Assembly: GCF_004359215.1 (NCBI RefSeq)
Contig: NC_090618.1
Span: 1,145,728-1,173,181, forward strand
Reading direction: 5' to 3'
Origin: Bremia lactucae
Lineage: Eukaryota > Oomycota > Peronosporomycetes > Peronosporales > Peronosporaceae
Length of the DNA stretch: 27,454 nucleotides
The notes below the pieces were generated by a model. That model was not told where the DNA came from. It worked only from the letters and a program-made list of their open reading frames with translations, and made no database searches. A program made the translations under genes and the position numbers. Shown piece after piece: positions 17,228 through 25,640 of the stretch. Each line of letters opens with the position of its first letter. Position 1 is the stretch's first letter.

Positions 17228-17464
17228 TCAACAGTTGCACCGATTACTGTAGAGCTTCGTACGCTGTGGCATCCCCTTTAGGAGCTCGTATGTCGACCAT
17301 GCGATGGCATCGGCACGTTGCTTTCGAGAAAGGCGAAAGCGGATAATTTCGCCAGCTTGTAGCGCTGCCGTGGTTACGTACACGATGTGGGCCAATCGAA
17401 AATCTTGCAGAAGCTTTCGTTCGTGTCTATCGCATATGTCGTCTTCCTCGTAAAACGCGTCCAT
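17228..17464 (-). CDS. Small hypothetical protein, 78 aa, intact copy of a repeated family
   Basis: It runs from ATG 17462-17464 (MDAFYEEDDICDRHERKLLQ) through DFRLAHIVYVTTAALQAGE, IIRFRLSRKQRADAIAW and STYELLKGMPQR to a stop at 17228-17230. It is the only one of four local copies with an uninterrupted frame. It is charged and probably helical, with no signal peptide or membrane segment and no recognised domain. It lies divergently to the symporter start at 17894. The last dozen codons (TKLYSNRCNC) differ from the other copies and run into CRN flank DNA, so the C-terminus may be accidental. Confidence 0.4.
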   Translation of the reverse strand: MDAFYEEDDICDRHERKLLQDFRLAHIVYVTTAALQAGEIIRFRLSRKQRADAIAWSTYELLKGMPQRTKLYSNRCNC

Positions 17465-17610
17465 TAAACCTTTGAATGACAGTCATTGTCGGTTTAGATA
17501 GAGCGATGAGTGGTTTCTTCGTGCTTAATGCATGCTGAAACGTTTGTCTTCACCCAAAGTCACAATACGGTCGTTGCCAATACACATATACATGTACTGA
17601 CATGGTATAA

Positions 17611-17814
17611 GTCCACTTACAAACACCATGATTAAACACGTCGCATGCTTTTTCGGCGTACCCCCAAAATACGGTTCTTACAAAACAATCTCGTAAGATT
17701 ATTCATTCCTTAAACGAGCACGCAACAATTATCGTAAGTACTGTACGAAGATTTTAACCCGTGACTATCGATGATCTGATTACTTGTCATAGCTTCTGAG
17801 AACAAAAAAGCGGC
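17611..17814. repeat. Segment S, reference copy upstream of symporter exon
   Basis: It runs from gtccacttacaaacaccatg to aacaaaaaagcggc, 80 bp before the symporter ATG. See 251-437 for the inverted counterpart. It contains ctatcgatgatctgatt, absent from the left copy. Confidence 0.6.
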
Positions 17815-17909
17815 AACAAAATTTAAACTCGTGCCTGCGAAAGTCTATAAAAGTAACAACAAAACTCCATTCATCTAAAAAGGTATAGTCGTCATGGGCC
17901 TCGTCGTGG

Positions 17910-17914
17910 AGCTT
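17910..17914. repeat. Target-site duplication agctt, left copy
   Basis: agctt directly abuts the left LTR. The same five bases follow the right LTR at 22547-22551. The paralogous empty site at 1-164 has a single copy (aagct, 144-148, opposite strand). Confidence 0.9.
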
Positions 17915-18136
17915 TTTAGAGGTTTGAAAACAGCCAAGGGCGATGTAGGGAAGAAACGCTTAGAAGAAGGTAAAATGAAAAGTGAATTATCATCTAGCTA
18001 GGTCCTTAGTTCGTCTTGTCGTACTACTTTAAGTCTAGTAACACAACGATGAGTCGATCCCATCGTTACACACAATCATGTAGTGTCGTCCGTGCCCTAT
18101 GGACATTAGTATCAGTAACCAACATGCTTACCAATA
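17915..18136 (-). repeat. Copia 3' LTR
   Basis: 222 bp, differing from 22325-22546 at two sites (ctacttt/ctactct and agtatcag/agtaccag). On the element strand it begins TATTGG and ends TCTAAA, not the usual TG...CA. The boundaries are fixed by the target duplication. Confidence 0.95.
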
Positions 18137-18145
18137 CTCCCCCTC
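18137..18145 (-). promoter_or_regulatory. Copia polypurine tract
   Basis: GAGGGGGAG on the element strand lies directly against the 3' LTR and 2 bp after the RNase H stop codon. It is the expected plus-strand primer. Confidence 0.9.
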
Positions 18146-18147
18146 GA

Positions 18148-18744
18148 CTAGAAGTCTCTGATCTTCGCTTTGTCCAGCAGTGACTCGAACTTCTTCGTCG
18201 AAATCGGTTTGGTCAGAAAATCAGCCAGCTGTGACTTGGTTTCAGTATACTGCAGCTCAATAATCTTGTCCTTCACTTGTTCACGCACAAAATGGTACCT
18301 GATGTCGATGTGCTTCGCTCGACTTTGATAGCCGTCGTTCTTAGCGATAGCGATTGCACTCTGGTTGTCTTCATGAATCGTAACCGCGTAATTAATCTGC
18401 ACTTGCATCTCCTTGAGTAGACTTCTTGTCCACAATACCTCCTGTACACATAACGAAAGAGCCATATACTCTGCTTCTGCCGTGCTTAGCGCCACGCTCT
18501 GCTGCATCTTCGACTTAAAAATCACAGGTGCGCCATTAATCATCACTAAAACTCCTGAAGTCGATCTGCGATTGCACTTGTTACTTGCCCAGTCCGCATC
18601 CGTGTACGCACTCAGCTGAAGATCGCCAGAAACTCCTTCGTAGCAAATACCTTTGCTCTTCGTTGTCTTCAGGTACCGCAAAACTCGAATCGCAGCATTC
18701 CAATGCTCTTCGTGCGAAAATTCAAATGGCGACTTAGTTGACAT
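18148..18744 (-). CDS. Copia pol, RNase H part
   Basis: About 198 codons. FSHEEHWNAAIRVLRYLKTT leads into RNase H with AYTDADWASNK (first catalytic Asp), ALSTAEAEYMAL (Glu) and IHEDNQSAIAIAK (Asp), then HIDIRYHFVREQV and QLADFLTKP, the usual Copia pol end. It is out of frame with the RT part by one base near 18720; in an intact element the two are continuous. It degrades the RNA of the RNA:DNA hybrid during reverse transcription. Confidence 0.9.
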   Translation of the reverse strand: MSTKSPFEFSHEEHWNAAIRVLRYLKTTKSKGICYEGVSGDLQLSAYTDADWASNKCNRRSTSGVLVMINGAPVIFKSKMQQSVALSTAEAEYMALSLCVQEVLWTRSLLKEMQVQINYAVTIHEDNQSAIAIAKNDGYQSRAKHIDIRYHFVREQVKDKIIELQYTETKSQLADFLTKPISTKKFESLLDKAKIRDF

Positions 18745-19808
18745 ACTGCATACGCAATATCTGGTCTTGTTCCTGTTGCCACATACAACAGCGACCCCAC
18801 TAACGACCGATACGGTCGATTCTTCATTCTTGTGTCAATTTTGTCCATCTTGATCATCGCTTGACCTTCAACACTTGGATTTGACACTGTTTTCGCATCA
18901 ACTTGATTGAACTTCTCGACCATTCTTGTTATACACGATCCTTGGCTGATGTTCAGTCTTCGTTTTTCACGCAGGTACTTGACTTCGATTCCGAGAACGT
19001 ATCGAACGCTACCAAGTATCTTCATCTGGAAACGACTTGATAGTTGCTCTGCCACATCATCCATAGCACCTGTAGAATCAGCTCCAATTTGAAGATCGTC
19101 CACATATAATGCAGCGAAAATCCACGAGCCCTTGGTCTCTTTGACGAAAATGCATGAGTCTGCCGCGCATGAGGTGAACCCCATATCTACAAAAACGCAC
19201 GAAATTGTCTTGTACCATGTTGCTGCCGCTTGTTTTAGCCCATACAGGCTGCGATTCAACTTGAACACTTGGTCACGTCCTGCACTAACTCCTAGAGGAG
19301 GGTATACGTATACCTCTTCTTCCAAAATGCCATATAGGAATGCAGTGTCGACATCATATTGATGGATAAGCATTCCCTTTTGGCAACACACCGCCAAAAA
19401 TACTCGAATTGAGTTGAGGTTCGCCACCGGTGAATATGTCTCCATGTAATCAATTCCATACGTCTGCCTGTAGCCAAGTGCTAAGAGACGTGCCTTGTAT
19501 CGTTCAATTTCACCATGTTCGTTCCGTTTAATCGCAAAACCCCACTTGGTTCCGATCACCTTCTGCCTTGGCCGCTGCGTTTGTATCGTCCAGGTGTTCT
19601 TATCTTGTAGTGCCTTAAGCTCAGCTTGTATGGCCTTGTTCCAATCATCGCGATGAGGTGACCTAAGAGCCTCTTCATATGTCACTGGGGTCTCGAATGC
19701 TGAACAAGCTTGTTCGTACCCAATACGCAGTCTCTTCATGCCTCTTTCTTGACACTCATCTGCTCCGTGATTAAAGTCTCCACCTGTACCACTTACAGGT
19801 ACTAGCGC
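18669..19808 (-). CDS. Copia pol, reverse transcriptase part
   Basis: Copia-type RT: NKAIQAELKALQDKNTW, IGTKWGFAIKRNEHGEIERY, KARLLALGY, YSPVANLNSIRVFLAV, DVDTAFLYGILEEEVYV, KLNRSLYGLKQAAATWY and the catalytic ALYVDDLQIG. It ends with PYRSLVGSLLYVATGTRPDI and then loses frame after LSRHLNF. It is open upstream to the TAA at 19809-19811, which interrupts the IN-RT linker. Copies element RNA into cDNA in the virus-like particle. Confidence 0.92.
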   Translation of the reverse strand, partial: ALVPVSGTGGDFNHGADECQERGMKRLRIGYEQACSAFETPVTYEEALRSPHRDDWNKAIQAELKALQDKNTWTIQTQRPRQKVIGTKWGFAIKRNEHGEIERYKARLLALGYRQTYGIDYMETYSPVANLNSIRVFLAVCCQKGMLIHQYDVDTAFLYGILEEEVYVYPPLGVSAGRDQVFKLNRSLYGLKQAAATWYKTISCVFVDMGFTSCAADSCIFVKETKGSWIFAALYVDDLQIGADSTGAMDDVAEQLSSRFQMKILGSVRYVLGIEVKYLREKRRLNISQGSCITRMVEKFNQVDAKTVSNPSVEGQAMIKMDKIDTRMKNRPYRSLVGSLLYVATGTRPDIAYAVCQLSRHLNFRTKSIGMLRFEFCGT

Positions 19809-20390
19809 TTAAGATTGTCCATTTGGAACCGATTCAAATGGAACAATCGCTGTGTTTTCGGGACGTCGAAAGCTTGTCCGTCGACTTGGTCGTATCACCA
19901 TCTGCCCTTGCCTTGACACTACTTCAGCTGCTTCTCGATCTTCTTCAATCATTGTCACATCATCAATCTCAAACATGGGGTCCTCAACATTATTTCCCAT
20001 GTGTCCATGCATCTCGTTGTTGCATCCAGATGGTAACACCATCGTTGTCGTACATCCATCTTGTACGTTACTCTCTTCTTGTGGATCTGGACTGTTATCC
20101 ACGTCCATGTCAACGTCTTCCGTTTCTTGAAAATTCTCTTGATTTATAGAGACAACGTCTACATCATGAGCAGCACGAATCTCTCGGTCACTTGATCTGC
20201 TGTACTGTTGTACGTACTGAAGTGGTGGTCTTTCATCGAAAGTAGCCGATCTCGTGTGCGTCACTCTCTTGGCATCTTCATCCCATACTCGAAACCCCTT
20301 GACTTGGTCAGAGTACCCTAGGAAAATGCATCGAATTGCTTTCTTTGTCATCTTGGTCCTCTTCGACTTGTCAACATGTGCATATCCCCT
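19809..20390 (-). CDS. Copia pol, end of integrase and acidic linker
   Basis: After the TGA at 20391-20393 the frame continues with GYAHVDKSKRTKMTKKAIRC, then IFLGYSDQVKGFRVWD, the Copia GKGY/integrase C-terminal signature. A long Asp/Glu-rich linker follows (EDVDMDVDNSPDPQEE). It stops at TAA 19809-19811 after ESVPNGQS. Neither stop belongs in a working polyprotein. Confidence 0.85.
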   Translation of the reverse strand, partial: RGYAHVDKSKRTKMTKKAIRCIFLGYSDQVKGFRVWDEDAKRVTHTRSATFDERPPLQYVQQYSRSSDREIRAAHDVDVVSINQENFQETEDVDMDVDNSPDPQEESNVQDGCTTTMVLPSGCNNEMHGHMGNNVEDPMFEIDDVTMIEEDREAAEVVSRQGQMVIRPSRRTSFRRPENTAIVPFESVPNGQS

Positions 20391-21731
20391 TCATCCAAAT
20401 ACACACATCTCAGAGAGGTCAGGTTTCTTTCCGAAAATAAACTCGTATGGAGTTGTTGTCGGGTGACTGGCACACGGAACTCGGTTTGTCACATAGACAG
20501 ATGTGTTCATTGCCTCAGCCCACCAAATCTTGTCCACTTGCATATGACTGATCATTCCCCTGGCTCGCTCTGTCAGTGTCCGGTTCATGCGTTCGGCCAG
20601 CCCATTCTGTTGTGGTGAATATGGTACCGTCGTTTGGTGAATGATACCAAATTTTCGACACATACCAGAGAAACGTCTGTTGACGTATTCCGTTCCGTTG
20701 TCCGTCCTGATACACTTGATCTTCTTGGACAGTTGGTTCTCCATAAGTGCCTTGTACTCAATGAAGCGATCTGCCACTTCCGACTTGATTTCGATATAGT
20801 ATGCGACTACATATCTTTTAAAATCATCGATGAATGTCACCACGAATCTTGATCCTCCTTGAGACTTCGTTTCCATAGGTCCCATCACATCACTGTGGAC
20901 CAACTCCAACAGTTTCTTCGTTTTCACGTGTCCGTAGGGTGTTTTTGGAAACGTCTTGACGGTAGCTTTGCCCATGATACACCCTTCACAGATCTCGAAA
21001 TCTTCTTCACCGCCTTGTTTCTTCTTGATCTTCAGTCCATCGACGCAACTTGCCAAGCCCTGAATCATTTTACTTGGAAGATGACCTAATCTTGCATGCC
21101 ACATCTGTAGATCAGCCGCTCTTGATTCGCCACTTGATGTATGCTCTTGATTGGTTTCTTCGCATATGAGAGCTGACTCAACCGGGCTGCAATCTAAGAC
21201 GTACATCTTGTTCTGTCGTGGTACTTCAGCAATTACTTCCGCGTTGCTTCTGATTTCACAGCTCATATCTGAGAAGATCACTTGAAGACCTTTTCTTGAC
21301 AGTGCCGATATAGACAATAGCCTTCGGTCTAATCCCGGCACCCATAGTGTCTCTTCGATCCGGATCACTTCTCCACTCTTGAGTTTCACGCGCACTGTTC
21401 CAACACCTTTTGCCTCCACTTCGCTTCCGTCTGCAATGGTTATCATGATCGGGTCCCTCAGTGAGTCTATACTCAAGAACTCATCTCTGTAGGGACACAT
21501 GTTGCTGCTTGCCCCACTGTCCAATAACCATCCAGCTGACGTCTTAATTGAAGCCGTGAATGCTCTTTCTTCTCCAGATCGCTCGGTCTCCACTTGTACC
21601 GCCTTGCAATCTTGACGCTTGTGCCCATATTTGTTACATCGGTAACATCTCCCCGAGAACTTTTCGCCTCTTGAACTTGGTCTCCCTTCATGTCGGCGCG
21701 TTCCTTTCTTGTACCTTGAAAAATGCGTACT
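20391..21731 (-). CDS. Copia nucleocapsid zinc knuckle, protease and integrase
   Basis: Open frame without its own ATG, continuing gag after a +1 shift. In order: a CCHC zinc knuckle (CYRCNKYGHKRQDC, C-x2-C-x4-H-x4-C), aspartic protease (GWLLDSGASSNM), the integrase HHCC region (MWHARLGHLPSKM ... CEGCIMGKA), and the integrase core with ELVHSDVMGPM (D), CIRTDNGTEY (D) and NGLAERMNRTLTERARGM (E). It ends at a TGA replacing a residue in CVFG-GYAHVD. It processes the polyprotein and inserts cDNA into the genome. Confidence 0.92.
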   Translation of the reverse strand, partial: STHFSRYKKGTRRHEGRPSSRGEKFSGRCYRCNKYGHKRQDCKAVQVETERSGEERAFTASIKTSAGWLLDSGASSNMCPYRDEFLSIDSLRDPIMITIADGSEVEAKGVGTVRVKLKSGEVIRIEETLWVPGLDRRLLSISALSRKGLQVIFSDMSCEIRSNAEVIAEVPRQNKMYVLDCSPVESALICEETNQEHTSSGESRAADLQMWHARLGHLPSKMIQGLASCVDGLKIKKKQGGEEDFEICEGCIMGKATVKTFPKTPYGHVKTKKLLELVHSDVMGPMETKSQGGSRFVVTFIDDFKRYVVAYYIEIKSEVADRFIEYKALMENQLSKKIKCIRTDNGTEYVNRRFSGMCRKFGIIHQTTVPYSPQQNGLAERMNRTLTERARGMISHMQVDKIWWAEAMNTSVYVTNRVPCASHPTTTPYEFIFGKKPDLSEMCVFG

Positions 21732-22320
21732 CTAGTGCGACTTCTTGGTGCTCTGACCTGGCCATTCCATCGTACTCTCGTCTCAGCATTTCCTTGGCAT
21801 GAAATAGTGTCATGCCGGGCATGTTCTCAATTATCTTGACGATGGAGTCATAGTCTCTCGTTAGACTACCCAATAAAATGACCAAATGTTCCTCCGGTAG
21901 GATTTCTTGCCCGACAGCTTGCATAGTCATGCACAGCTCGTCAAATCTCAGGAAGTGGTCCATGATGCTTCCTCCCTTGGCCAACTTGAACTCATGTAGT
22001 TGCCTTCTAAGCTGCACACGGTTGTGCATGCTTTGTCGCAGGAAGAAATTCTTCAGTATGTCCCACGCTTCGGCCGTCGTCTTAGCCGTGCGAACCATGG
22101 ACTGAAGATTTGTGCTGATCATTGTTGACACAATCGCGAAGGCCTTCATGTCATTGACTTTCCAAGTCGACGCGGTTGCATCTCCTTCTTCTGGGGCCTT
22201 CATAGCGTCCAGATGCTCTAGCAATCCCTTCTTTGCCAACTGCATCCTCGCTTTGAACTCCCACACGAAGTAGTTATCTTCGCGGAGTATGTCGCCCGCG
22301 TCAGGCGTAGTTGGGCTCAT
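21688..22320 (-). CDS. Copia gag
   Basis: 210 codons from the ATG at 22318-22320 (MSPTTPDAGDILREDNYFVW). This is the UBN2-type Copia gag: WEFKARMQLAKKGLLEHL, ISTNLQSMVRTAKTTAEAWD, LRRQLHEFKLAKGGSIMDH and LLGSLTRDYDSIVKIIEN. It terminates at TGA 21688-21690, about 40 codons after losing the frame that carries the zinc knuckle. The overlap with the next frame may be a broken single ORF or a frameshift site. The start codon lies inside the primer binding site. Gag forms the particle shell. Confidence 0.9.
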   Translation of the reverse strand: MSPTTPDAGDILREDNYFVWEFKARMQLAKKGLLEHLDAMKAPEEGDATASTWKVNDMKAFAIVSTMISTNLQSMVRTAKTTAEAWDILKNFFLRQSMHNRVQLRRQLHEFKLAKGGSIMDHFLRFDELCMTMQAVGQEILPEEHLVILLGSLTRDYDSIVKIIENMPGMTLFHAKEMLRREYDGMARSEHQEVALEYAFFKVQERNAPT

Positions 22321-22324
22321 AACC
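22313..22324 (-). promoter_or_regulatory. Copia primer binding site, initiator tRNA-Met anticodon arm
   Basis: The element strand reads GGTTATGAGCCC directly after the 5' LTR. The complement, gggctcataacc, matches the anticodon stem-loop of eukaryotic initiator tRNA-Met (CAU anticodon). Use of an internal initiator-tRNA half is established for Drosophila copia and yeast Ty5. Confidence 0.8.
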
Positions 22325-22546
22325 TTTAGAGGTTTGAAAACAGCCAAGGGCGATGTAGGGAAGAAACGCTTAGAAGAAGGTAAAATGAAAAGTGAATTAT
22401 CATCTAGCTAGGTCCTTAGTTCGTCTTGTCGTACTACTCTAAGTCTAGTAACACAACGATGAGTCGATCCCATCGTTACACACAATCATGTAGTGTCGTC
22501 CGTGCCCTATGGACATTAGTACCAGTAACCAACATGCTTACCAATA
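22325..22546 (-). repeat. Copia 5' LTR
   Basis: 222 bp, paired with 17915-18136 (two differences). It should contain the element promoter, but I cannot assign a TATA box or start site. The right target duplication agctt is at 22547-22551. Confidence 0.95.
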
Positions 22547-23640
22547 AGCTTGGACTGCTCGATTTGTCAGGCCTGCGATGGTAAAGATCGCAAGTGGCAT
22601 TTTGGCAACGACGTATTTTGCCGTGGGTGGAGGTACGTGAACGGTAAATGGCTACTTAGACGAAACGTCAACTTTATGGATAATTGCAAATATTACAGGT
22701 AAATTTTTCACGGAATTTGAATAATCGCCCGAGTGGGGAAATTCGCCATCTGATTTTTGGGCGGCAGCTTTGTTGATGGTTGTTGCCATGCTATACACCA
22801 TTGCATTCGGATATACCACGGTCGTATACACGGATGTATATCAAAGTCTTTTTATCTTCATTTCCTTTACAATAGTCGCAATATCAGGATTCCTGGTCCA
22901 CCTTCCAGAGACGTTTTCCGTCTTTTTGCCCGTTGCATCGATGCAAAACAAGCGTCAATTTGTTGAAATGAACACGACACGTATTGCTTGGGTCTCCGCT
23001 GTACCGTAATGGTCTCTCAATGTCTCAGAAGAAGCTTCGTACTCCATGTACAATTCATTTGGCTACATTATTGCGTCGTACTCGTTTCTTCAAATCATGC
23101 GATCAGCTGCGGGCCCTGGAGGATCGGGGTTACAATCGGTCCTGGCGACTAAATCCGAGCGAGAAGTACGGTGCCAGACATTTGTCGCCATGGTCTTGTT
23201 AAGTCTACGGTGGGCTTTTAGTGCTGGCATTGCTATACTCGGTATACAATACTCTATTGACCGCGTTGGTGTAGCCATTGATCCAAAGCGAGTGGTACCC
23301 ATTGTGATCAGCAAGGTGCTTCCAAATGGCTACAAAGGTTTCGTCTTGGCTTCGCTCGTGTGCGCCGCACTCACAACTTTTGACACGACCATCAATAGTG
23401 CGTCGTCGTACTGGACTGTAGACATCTATCAAGCGCTTCTTCATACACAGGCTTCAAAGAGACAATTGCTGTGGCATGCTCGTATCTCGTCTCTTGTAGT
23501 CATGCTCGCAGGGCTCTCTTTGTCGTTATACGTGCAAACAATCAATCGGATCTGGGGCTTTATGACCATTGCCCTTGAAGGTGGCTACATTTGGCCCCTT
23601 TTTCTTCTCCTGGTACTGGGGTTGTTTTAATGCCAGTTTG

Positions 23641-24395
23641 CCGGCCCGGTGAACCCAGTTCTCAAATGATACTTCGTTTTCAGTTCTTGTTTCGTTTGGA
23701 AACAAAATGATCGGAATTTCCCCTCATGAAGGTCACCAAAGCCCCACGGGCTTGATCACGTAAACGCGTCAGATACTGGCTTCGCGTCATTACCTTCGAC
23801 GTAAGGTATTGCTCCTGAAGAGCTCCGCGAGCAGCGATCCCTCCGGCGTCCTCCCTGGGTCACCATAGATTCAGATGGCCAAGCTATGACCCGCTATCTT
23901 TCTGAAACGCTCGTCCGTACTAAGCGGAGTGAACCTATATTCCCTATGAGCCTTAGCTTTCGCTATTTCGGCAGCTCGACGACGAGCTCTTTCCTCTATG
24001 AGGATTATCTGCTCTTGCTCTTCATCGAGCGGATTTATAATGATGTTGGACTCAGGGTCCCGTGTCCTGCTTAATGCAGTTAAGACATCAGCGGCACCAC
24101 GTTCTGGGAAAGGATTCGGGGCTCGCCGGCATTCGTCCGGAGGAGAAGGCGTGAGCGAACGCCGCTCTTTTTCCTTTTCCTCTGATTGAGAGTGACTTTC
24201 AAAGTCCACCATTCCCTCATCGTCGAGAAAGCTGCTCAGAGTCCGTGACTCACGCTTGATTGTCATTAGACAAAGGAATGGAAAACAGAACCAAACGGTT
24301 AGCTGTTTAGGTTCCAACCTCAAAGAGGAAATGAAGCGAATGTTGTCACTCGGTGTCAACAGTCTGATGCGGGGAGGGTGTAATTGGGCACACAT
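23641..24395 (-). pseudogene. Hypothetical, probably retroelement gag-like ORF, frameshifted
   Basis: The main frame is 24395 to 23871. The better start may be the internal ATG at about 24263 (MTIKRESRTLSSFLDDEGMV). The protein is acidic and Ser/Glu-rich, then helical and charged (EEQEQIILIEERARRRAAEI, AKAKAHREYRFTPLSTDERF), stopping at HSLAI. After the stop the reading continues (IYGDPGRTPEG), then shifts frame to EQYLTSKVMTRSQYLTRLRD and GALVTFMRGNSDHF. The charge pattern and position between transposon remnants suggest the N-terminal part of a retroelement polyprotein. I cannot place it in a family with confidence. Confidence 0.45.
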
Positions 24396-24644
24396 CGTTT
24401 GGAGAACCGTTGTTGTGGTACATTTACTTAATGAGTAAACTACCCTTTTATCTAATTTAAAAATAGTAAGTTACTTAAATCCCATTTTTTATGGGTAGTA
24501 AATGTGGTCGCCGCCAGATGTAAATCTGGCGGCCAAAATCTACTTTTTTATTAGCTACGATAAGATTCTTAGATTTAAATAATTAAATAAAGTTCGGTTC
24601 CCCTTTTGATCTTAAAGCGTTAAGTGCCTTCCTAAGGCTTGCAT
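24396..24644. other. AT-rich stretch with a perfect hairpin
   Basis: There is no ORF. A perfect 10-bp inverted repeat, gccgccagat/atctggcggc with loop gtaa (24510-24533), is set in AT-rich DNA upstream of the - strand ORF. It could be LTR or leader of that element; no second copy is in the window to test this. Confidence 0.5.
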
Positions 24645-25183
24645 CGAGTAGACGTAGTGCATCGACATCCACCGATCGCGTCGCTATTGCTCAGAAAACA
24701 CAAAGGCATAGCGACCGCCAGAAATACAATGCTATTCAATCTAAAACCTTCGCAAAGCCTAAGAAAAGCGTGAGGTGGGCGACCATCACAGTGCACGAGT
24801 TTGGCATTGGCTAAGGCGGCAGTGCCGTGAATAACAAAGGTGGCTCGTCCATTGGCCTTGCCCAAGTCGCGGAGTTTACGTGGACAACGCAAGTGGGAGA
24901 TGGCCGAGGGCGTCGAGGGCGTCCACCGTTTTACGCCTGACCAGCGCACTCGCTTGCTTCAGGTCGCTGGGATCCCGGATGGCATCATCGAGCGCTACGC
25001 AGGGAAATAAACATCATTTTAGGCTCGCGTCATCGGTCAATGGTACGCAGGGAGACCAAGGAAGAGAGAGACAAGGAGGATCAAGAGCACTCGAGAAAGC
25101 GCGAAACCGAGGACGTTAGGCTAGAGTATCCATGCGCTGCCTGTACCGAGCGACCTCGCATGATTCCGATTAATTACGTGTAA
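24645..25183 (+). pseudogene. Family P conserved hypothetical protein, copy 4
   Basis: It reads from about SASTSTDRVAIAQKTQRHSD through KKSVRWATITVHEFGIG, a TAA where copies 1-3 have Leu, then SSIGLAQVAEFTWTTQVG. A 2-base deletion follows, then MAEGVEGVHRFTPDQRTRLL and QVAGIPDGIIERY. Another shift leads to EINIILGSRHRSMVRRETKE, a charged stretch, and the C-terminus RPRMIPINYV with TAA at 25181-25183. It preserves the Trp in EFTWTT that is a stop in copies 2 and 3. It is an inverted partner of copy 1 (651-1190). Confidence 0.6.
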
Positions 25184-25199
25184 TACTCCTAGTTACGCC

Positions 25200-25640
25200 A
25201 GATGTCTTGACGCTTACGACGTTTGAGGTGATTCCAGAGGATAACATTCGAAGGAGCGCCTTCAGCCTTTGGTGTAATTTAGCTGCACAGTGCACAATAG
25301 ATTAAACAAAATACTCAGTTGTCTATGGGACATTACAGCACCTAAGTTGGGACGAGTTCTTATTGTTGCATATTGTCTTTACTTGTGTCGATTAACAGCT
25401 TCGTGATAGAAAGAGAGAGTCGAGGACGCTATGGCACCCTCTTTAGGAGCTCGTGTGTCCACCATGCGATGGCATCGGCACGTTGCTATCGAGACAGGCG
25501 AAAGCGGATACTTTTGCCTGCTCGTAGCTGCCGTGGTTACGTACGCGATGTTGGCCACTCGGAAATCTTCCGCGAACCTTTCATTAGTGTCTGTCGCATC
25601 TGTCGTGTAGGCGGGCACGTCGTTGTGCGGCACGCTCTAA
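25200..25640. repeat. Inverted partner of small repeated ORF modules
   Basis: The + strand carries the damaged TFE(V)IPEDNIRRSAFSLWCN module related to 403-627. The - strand (25379-25633) carries the damaged small-protein module, with TNERFAEDFRVANIAYVTTA. Both have frameshifts or stops. Confidence 0.5.

Larger units (their letters stand above)
17915..22546 (-). mobile_element. Complete Ty1/Copia LTR retrotransposon
   Basis: 4632 bp, transcribed on the minus strand. The structure is a 5' LTR (22325-22546), PBS, gag, protease, integrase, reverse transcriptase, RNase H, PPT and 3' LTR (17915-18136), flanked by agctt duplications. The domain order (integrase before RT) is diagnostic of Copia. 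The LTRs differ at only two positions in 222, so insertion was recent. Yet the coding part has two frameshifts (about 21735 and 18720) and two nonsense codons (20391-20393 and 19809-19811). It is therefore non-autonomous unless some lesions are sequencing errors. Confidence 0.95.
17894..23640 (+). pseudogene. Sodium:solute symporter gene split by a Copia element
   Basis: The ATG at 17894-17896 starts MGLVVEL, then the Copia element (17915-22546) interrupts. The exon resumes at 22547 (GLLDLS) but has lost 101 bp relative to 1-164, between two tga/tca microhomologies, and is frameshifted to TAA within a few codons. Beyond about 22600 comes the SSF core: ILATTYFAVGG, FWAAALLMVVAMLYTI (first residues out of frame), TTVVYTDVYQ, a TAA in place of Pro in AVP-WSLNVS (about 23007), PNGYKGFVLASLVCAALTTF and SSYWTVDIYQ. 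Then, unlike in X1 and X2, come two further helices (ISSLVVMLAGLSLSLYV, IWGFMTIALEGGYIWPLF). The frame shifts just before the SWYW-type motif and ends near 23640. It is the most complete symporter copy here but clearly dead. Confidence 0.75.

Noticed and set aside
24880..25119. 79-codon + strand ORF over family P copy 4
   Set aside because: It reads family P DNA out of frame. The real frame is recognisable by its match to the other copies.
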